NCBI RefSeq assembly: GCF_900105615.1
Contig: NZ_LT630003.1
Location: 1,550,001-1,614,000 of the forward strand
Length of the DNA stretch: 64,000 bases
Direction of reading: 5' to 3'
Source of the DNA: Lacrimispora sphenoides JCM 1415
Lineage (GTDB): Bacteria; Bacillota; Clostridia; Lachnospirales; Lachnospiraceae
A program made the position numbers and the translations under genes. This document shows positions 59,762 to 64,000 of this stretch, piece by piece. A model generated the notes under the pieces. That model was not told the origin of the DNA. It was given only the letters and a program-made list of their open reading frames with translations, and made no database searches. Each line of letters starts with the position of its first letter. Positions within the stretch are counted from its first letter, which is position 1.

Positions 59762-60295
59762 ATGGGAACCTGGAATACAAGAGGGTTAAGAGGCTCTGCA
59801 CTTGAAGATCTGATTAACCGAAGCAATGAATGCTACCGGGAAAAAGGACTGGCTTTGATCCAGAAAATACCCACGCCGATCACCCCTATTTCCATTGATA
59901 AGGAAAGCCGCCACATCACCCTGGCGTATTTCGACCAGAAAAGTACAGTGGATTATATCGGGGCTGTACAGGGGATTCCGGTATGCTTTGATGCCAAGGA
60001 ATGCTCGGCTGGCACATTTCCCCTACAAAATATCCACCCTCATCAAGTCGCTTTCATGGAAGAGTTTGAGAGCCAGGGAGGCATTGCTTTTATCATTTTA
60101 TCCTATACCCAGAAGGATGAGATTTATTATCTTCCATTTGACCAGCTGAAACGGTTCTGGACACGGATGGAAGAGGGCGGGCGGAAAAGCTTTACCTATG
60201 AAGAGGTGGATAAAACCTGGCGGATAGGTCGGTTGCGGGATATTTTCGTTCACTACCTGGAACTGATTCAGAAAGATTTGGATAGAAGAGATTGA
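59762..60295 (+). CDS. recU: Holliday junction resolvase RecU
   Basis: 177 aa. WNTRGLRGSALEDLINRSNE at the N-terminus and the nuclease core STVDYIGAVQGIPVCFDAKEC (split: VDYIGAVQG, FDAKEC) with Asp and Glu-x-Lys type residues; HPHQVAFMEEFESQGGIAFI is a further family block. The C-terminal half is complete. The stop codon overlaps the -35 box of the his promoter. Confidence 0.93.
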   Translation: MGTWNTRGLRGSALEDLINRSNECYREKGLALIQKIPTPITPISIDKESRHITLAYFDQKSTVDYIGAVQGIPVCFDAKECSAGTFPLQNIHPHQVAFMEEFESQGGIAFIILSYTQKDEIYYLPFDQLKRFWTRMEEGGRKSFTYEEVDKTWRIGRLRDIFVHYLELIQKDLDRRD

Positions 60296-60320
60296 CAAGA
60301 ACCACTTTTTCCCCTATAAT
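60292..60320 (+). promoter_or_regulatory. Perfect consensus promoter of the his operon
   Basis: TTGACA (60292-60297), 17 bases, TATAAT (60315-60320). Both boxes and the spacer are ideal for sigma-A. The -35 overlaps the recU stop. A start near 60327 gives a leader of about 125 bases. Confidence 0.88.
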
Positions 60321-60330
60321 CGACTATACG

Positions 60331-60376
60331 TTATCAAATTATCACTTTACTACAAGAAAGTGATATAAAATGATAA
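60331..60376 (+). promoter_or_regulatory. Hairpin in the his operon leader
   Basis: Inner stem ATCACTTT/AAAGTGAT (60341-60348 with 60357-60364) is enclosed by TTATCA/TGATAA (60331-60336 with 60371-60376). It is at the very 5' end of the predicted transcript. No T run follows, no run of His codons is seen and I find no T-box signature, so it is more likely a stabilising or operator structure than an attenuator. Confidence 0.5.
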
Positions 60377-60452
60377 ACTGTGAAAATAATTTTCTTAGCT
60401 ACAGATTATGGCGGCTTATCATGGAAGATCGAAGCAGAAGACGGAGGTTATT

Positions 60453-61715
60453 ATGGCAAATAAACTGTTACATACGCCGGATGGAGTCCGGGATATCTAT
60501 GGAGTAGAGTGTACGAGAAAGGCTGCTGTACAGGAGAAGATGTTAAAAGTTTTTCATCTGTGCGGATATCAGGACATTGAAACTCCCACCTTCGAATTTT
60601 TTGATATTTTCAATGAGTCCAGGGGAAGTGTCAAGGCAAAGGAGATGTTTAAGTTTTTTGACAGGGATAACCACACCTTGGTGCTGCGTCCGGATGAAAC
60701 GCCTGCCATAGCCAGATGTGCGGCCAAATATTTTCTGGATGAGGATATGCCCATCCGTCTTTGCTATATAGAGAGAACCTTTATCAATAATTCCAGCTAT
60801 CAGGGCCGGCTTAAGGAAGCCAGTCAGACCGGAGTGGAGTTTATCGGAGACGATTCCGCGGATGCGGATGCAGAAATTCTTGCGATGGTGATCAGGGCCT
60901 TAAAGGCAGCAGGATTAACGGAATTCCAGGTGGAATTAGGCGAAGTGGACTTTTTTAAAGGTCTGATGGAAGAAGCCGGCATGGATGAGGAAACGGAGGA
61001 GGCCTTAAGACAGCTTATTGAAAATAAGAATTATTTTGGCGTAGAAGAACTGGTAATGGCCCAGCCCATTAATGCGGAGTTAAAACAGGTGTTTTTAAAG
61101 CTCCCGGAACTGTTTGGTTCCCTTGAACAGATCCAGGCAGCAAAGGAATTGACTTCCAATCCAAGGGCGCTAAAGGCGATTGAACGCTTGGAAGAGGTAA
61201 GCCGGATTCTTGCATGTTATGGGCTTTCTGATTACGTTTCCTATGACCTTGGCATGCTGAGTCAGTATCAGTATTACACCGGTATCATTTTTAAGGCTTA
61301 TACGTACGGGACTGGAGATTACGTGGTCAACGGCGGAAGATATGATAAGCTTTTGGAACAGTTTGGTAAAAATGCTCCTGCCGTGGGATTCGGAATCTCG
61401 GTGGATGAGCTTTTACTGGCTCTTTCCAGGCAGAAGATCGAGATGAAGGTTGATCTGGTGAACACCATGATCCTATATGAAAAAGAAGCCAGGGAACATG
61501 CAATCCGGCTTTCCAGCCATTTCCGGGAATCCGGTATGGCGGTCCAGCTTCAGCGTAAGGATACGGCCCGATCCCTTGAGGACTATCAGGCATACGCAAG
61601 GCGCCGGGATTTAAATAATCTGCTGTATCTGGACCAAAGCGGGTTTTCCGTAAAGGTCATGAACCTTATTCTGGACCGTACAGATGAGATCCCTCTGTCG
61701 GAATATTTAAAATAA
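60453..61715 (+). CDS. hisZ: ATP phosphoribosyltransferase regulatory subunit HisZ
   Basis: 420 aa. A class II histidyl-tRNA synthetase-like protein without anticodon domain function; it complements short HisG. LLHTPDGVRDIYG at the N-terminus, FKFFDRDNHTLVLRPDETP and YYTGIIFKAYTYG are family blocks. ATG 60453 has ACGGAGG 5 bases upstream; the frame starts 15 codons earlier without a site. First gene of hisZGDB. Confidence 0.94.
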   Translation: MANKLLHTPDGVRDIYGVECTRKAAVQEKMLKVFHLCGYQDIETPTFEFFDIFNESRGSVKAKEMFKFFDRDNHTLVLRPDETPAIARCAAKYFLDEDMPIRLCYIERTFINNSSYQGRLKEASQTGVEFIGDDSADADAEILAMVIRALKAAGLTEFQVELGEVDFFKGLMEEAGMDEETEEALRQLIENKNYFGVEELVMAQPINAELKQVFLKLPELFGSLEQIQAAKELTSNPRALKAIERLEEVSRILACYGLSDYVSYDLGMLSQYQYYTGIIFKAYTYGTGDYVVNGGRYDKLLEQFGKNAPAVGFGISVDELLLALSRQKIEMKVDLVNTMILYEKEAREHAIRLSSHFRESGMAVQLQRKDTARSLEDYQAYARRRDLNNLLYLDQSGFSVKVMNLILDRTDEIPLSEYLK

Positions 61716-61727
61716 TCGGGGGTACGT

Positions 61728-62378
61728 ATGAGATATCTGACTTTTGCCCTGGCAAAGGGGCGGCTAGCAAAACAGTCACTTGAAATGTTTGAAAAAATCG
61801 GGATCACCTGTGAAGAGATGAAGGATAAGGATTCCCGGAAGCTGATTTTCACCAACGAGGAGCTGGGCATTCGGTTCTTTCTTGCAAAGGCCAGCGATGT
61901 GCCTACCTACGTAGAGTATGGGGCGGCTGACCTTGGCATAGTGGGGAAGGATACCATTTTAGAAGAAGGAAGAAAGCTTTATGAGGTCATGAACCTGGGG
62001 ATTGGAAATTGCAGAATGTGCGTCTGCGGTCCTCCATCGGCAGGGGAGCTTTTAAAGCATCACGAAAGGATTCGTGTAGCCACCAAATATCCGGCGATTG
62101 CCAAGGACTATTTTTACAATAAAAAACATCAGACCGTTGAAATCATAAAGCTTAACGGCTCCATTGAGCTGGCGCCTATTGTAGGGCTTTCCGAGGTCAT
62201 AGTGGATATTGTGGAAACAGGTGCCACTCTTAAGGAAAACGGACTTGCGGTATTGGAAGAAATCTGCCCCTTATCCGCCCGTATGGTGGTCAATCAGGTA
62301 AGTATGAAACGGGAAAATGACAGGATCACAAAGCTGATCCATGATCTGCGTACCTTGCTGCAGGAGGAAAACCGATGA
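61728..62378 (+). CDS. hisG: ATP phosphoribosyltransferase catalytic subunit, short form
   Basis: 216 aa. First reaction of histidine synthesis (ATP plus PRPP). [34 protein letters not shown] and the PRPP site [18 protein letters not shown] are visible. The length lacks the C-terminal regulatory domain, which fits the presence of HisZ. The stop overlaps hisD (ATGA). Confidence 0.96.
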   Translation: MRYLTFALAKGRLAKQSLEMFEKIGITCEEMKDKDSRKLIFTNEELGIRFFLAKASDVPTYVEYGAADLGIVGKDTILEEGRKLYEVMNLGIGNCRMCVCGPPSAGELLKHHERIRVATKYPAIAKDYFYNKKHQTVEIIKLNGSIELAPIVGLSEVIVDIVETGATLKENGLAVLEEICPLSARMVVNQVSMKRENDRITKLIHDLRTLLQEENR

Positions 62379-63682
62379 GAATTGTAAAGCTTAACGAAAC
62401 TTCCAGACGAAATATTCTTGCTGATCTGTTAAAAAGAGATCCTAACAATTACGGCGCATATGCTGACACGGTCCAGGAAATCGTGGAAACGGTGAAACGG
62501 GATGGAGATCAGGCAGTATTTGCCTATACAAAGGAATTTGATCAGGCGGAAATAAAGGCCGGAAACTTAAAGGTGACCGAACAGGAAATTGAGGAAGCTA
62601 TGAAGGAAGTGGACCCGGAACTTATAGAGATCCTTAAAAAATCCATGAAAAATATCCGTCAGTTTCACGAAAAGCAAAGGCAGTACAGCTGGTTTGACAG
62701 TAAGCCGGACGGTACCATTCTGGGCCAGAAGATCACACCTTTAGAAAGCGTGGGTGTTTATGTTCCAGGCGGAAAGGCGGCTTATCCATCTTCGGTCCTG
62801 ATGAATATCATTCCGGCAGAAGTGGCAGGCGTGAGCCGCATTGCCATGGTGACTCCGCCAGGAAAGGATGGAAAGGTCAATCCTGTCACCTTAACGGCAG
62901 CTCATCTGGCTGGTGTTACCGAAGTTTATAAGGTGGGCGGAGCACAGGCGGTAGCGGCCCTTGCCTTTGGTACGGAAACCATCCCTAAGGTCAACAAGAT
63001 CGTAGGGCCCGGGAATATATTTGTGGCATTGGCAAAAAAGGCAGTTTACGGGCATGTAAGCATTGACAGCATTGCCGGTCCAAGTGAGATTCTGGTGCTT
63101 GCAGATGAGAGCGCCAATCCCCGCTTTGTGGCGGCAGATTTATTGTCCCAGGCAGAACATGATGAGTTGGCTTCTGCTATTTTAGTAACTACCAGTATGG
63201 AGTTAGCTGAGAAGGTATCAGAGGAAATAGAGACTTTTACCCGGGAACTGTCCCGCAGAGAGATTATTGAAAAGTCCCTGGATAATTACGGCTATATTCT
63301 TGTGGCAGATACTATGAAGGAAGCCATCCATGCTGTCAATGAGATCGCTCCGGAGCATTTGGAGATCATCACCAAAAATCCTTTTGAGGACATGACCAGG
63401 ATTCATAATGCAGGTGCAATCTTTATTGGAGAGTACAGTTCTGAGCCTCTTGGAGACTATTTTGCCGGACCAAACCACGTGCTTCCTACCAATGGCACGG
63501 CGAAATTTTTCTCAGCTTTAAGTGTGGATGATTTTATAAAGAAATCAAGCATTATTTATTACTCAAAGGAAGCGTTGGAAGAGATCCATGAAGATATCGA
63601 AGCATTTGCCGAGGCAGAGCATTTAACCGCCCACGCCAATTCTGTGAAAGTACGCCTTTCCACGATAGCAATGTCCATGTAA
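62375..63682 (+). CDS. hisD: Histidinol dehydrogenase
   Basis: 435 aa. Oxidises histidinol to histidine in two steps with [61 protein letters not shown] (zinc ligand region) and the C-terminal [10 protein letters not shown] with [10 protein letters not shown] are all present. AGGAGG precedes the ATG, which overlaps hisG by four bases. The structured element B begins at its stop codon. Confidence 0.96.
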   Translation: MRIVKLNETSRRNILADLLKRDPNNYGAYADTVQEIVETVKRDGDQAVFAYTKEFDQAEIKAGNLKVTEQEIEEAMKEVDPELIEILKKSMKNIRQFHEKQRQYSWFDSKPDGTILGQKITPLESVGVYVPGGKAAYPSSVLMNIIPAEVAGVSRIAMVTPPGKDGKVNPVTLTAAHLAGVTEVYKVGGAQAVAALAFGTETIPKVNKIVGPGNIFVALAKKAVYGHVSIDSIAGPSEILVLADESANPRFVAADLLSQAEHDELASAILVTTSMELAEKVSEEIETFTRELSRREIIEKSLDNYGYILVADTMKEAIHAVNEIAPEHLEIITKNPFEDMTRIHNAGAIFIGEYSSEPLGDYFAGPNHVLPTNGTAKFFSALSVDDFIKKSSIIYYSKEALEEIHEDIEAFAEAEHLTAHANSVKVRLSTIAMSM

Positions 63683-63822
63683 GCAATGAGCAGTGCGGAA
63701 CAGGACGGAAGAAAAAGTTCGTCGTGCTTGCACGTAAGAAATTTTTCTTCCAGCCTGTTCCATAGGGCGAATGCCCGTGAGCTCGTAAAACCGCAGGTTT
63801 TACGAGCGCCACTGCGGAGTCA
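63682..63822 (+). repeat. Structured 141-nt repeat element, copy B, between hisD and hisB
   Basis: Begins AGCAATGAGC and ends GCGGAGTCA. Outer stem GCAGTG (63690-63695) / CACTGC (63810-63815). Hairpin 1: GGAACAGG + GGAAGAAAAA (63697-63716) with TTTTTCTTCC + CCTGTTCC (63742-63761), loop GTCGTGCTTGCACGTAAG. Hairpin 2: GGGC-GAAT-GCCC (63765-63776). Hairpin 3: GCTCGTAAAACC-GCA-GGTTTTACGAGC (63781-63807), 12 bp perfect. Homologous to copy A at 48554-48695 in ends, loop and linkers. Confidence 0.85.
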
Positions 63823-63855
63823 CCTAATTATAAACATGAAAGAAGGTTAAACAAA

Positions 63856-64000
63856 ATGGGACGAAGTGCAGAGATTTCCCGTGTAACCCGTGAGACAGAT
63901 ATCCGGCTGACCCTTGATATAGACGGCAGCGGAAAAGCTGACATCCATACGGGGATTGGATTTTTTGATCACATGTTAAACAGCTTTGCCCGTCATGGCT
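63856..64000 (+). CDS. hisB: Imidazoleglycerol-phosphate dehydratase (5' part; runs off the window)
   Basis: 48 codons are visible: [20 protein letters not shown] then [17 protein letters not shown], the metal-binding FFDHML motif of HisB. Monofunctional type, since no phosphatase domain precedes it. GAAGG is upstream. It continues the his operon after the structured element. Confidence 0.94.
   Translation, partial: MGRSAEISRVTRETDIRLTLDIDGSGKADIHTGIGFFDHMLNSFARHG

Noticed and set aside
60321..60452. T-box or His-codon attenuator before hisZ
   Set aside because: No TGGNACCGCG-like T-box sequence, no run of His codons and no terminator with a T run were found.

Overview
The window is a stretch of chromosome from a low-to-mid GC, Gram-positive, anaerobic spore former, most likely a Lachnospiraceae (cluster XIVa Clostridium, Lacrimispora/Enterocloster-like) gut or sediment bacterium. 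The evidence is the Firmicutes gene order (smc-ftsY; yicC-gmk-rpoZ; rpmB/asp23/dak2/recG; rsmD-coaD-ylbJ), sporulation genes (GerW, an alpha/beta SASP, YlbJ), an anaerobic sulfatase-maturating radical SAM enzyme, an agr-type peptide signalling locus, short-form HisG with HisZ, and strong AGGAGG ribosome binding sites. The genus is an inference; no rRNA gene is present.

Layout. 1-5.0 kb: end of smc, then ftsY and ilvA. 5.0-5.5 kb: a cupin gene flanked by a 16-bp direct repeat. 6-28 kb: a large accessory island for sulfated, uronic-acid-containing glycans (glycosaminoglycan-like). It holds a leftward operon (YesM-type kinase, YesN-type regulator, anSME), a divergent rightward operon (sugar-binding lipoprotein, two permeases, GH88 unsaturated glucuronyl hydrolase, Cys-type sulfatase), a second promoter with sulfatase-kinase-regulator-sulfatase, and a five-gene NitT/TauT-type ABC importer with two different permeases and two different, complementarily degenerate ATPases. 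The three sulfatases have a Cys-x-Pro-x-Arg site that the local anSME would convert to formylglycine. The sulfatases and GH88 lack signal peptides, so the scheme is import of sulfated unsaturated disaccharides followed by cytoplasmic desulfation and hydrolysis; no polysaccharide lyase and no ATPase for the MalFG-type importer are in the window.

28-31.7 kb: an agr-like quorum system. LytTR regulator and GHKL kinase run left, agrB and a 51-aa agrD run right. AgrD has no Cys in the usual ring position; a Ser is the likely ring residue. Downstream lie a palindrome, a long imperfect hairpin closed by a strong terminator (a possible small RNA) and an unknown 61-aa ORF. 31.7-47 kb: housekeeping genes (rqcH, yicC, gmk, rpoZ, rimO, pgsA, cinA, gerW, rpmB, asp23-like, dak2/fakA-like, recG, a DUF975 membrane protein, udk). 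48-52 kb: SASP, rsmD, coaD, a coiled-coil gene, ylbJ and an M23 peptidase. 52-60 kb: RNA modification genes (RsmF-like, RsuA-like, RluA-like), a HAD phosphatase, YgiQ, an SDR and recU. 60.3-64 kb: the his operon (hisZ-G-D-B), starting from a perfect consensus promoter.

Two interspersed repeat families stand out. One is a 50-80 bp intergenic element beginning CCCTTCGGG(T) and ending in a Shine-Dalgarno stretch; it lies on the coding strand just before start codons (three tandem copies before GH88, two before the HAD gene, single long forms before the SDR and RluA genes, decayed copies near SASP and coaD). The other is a 141-142 nt multi-hairpin element present twice, in opposite orientation, whose stems differ in sequence but keep pairing while loops, linkers and ends are conserved.
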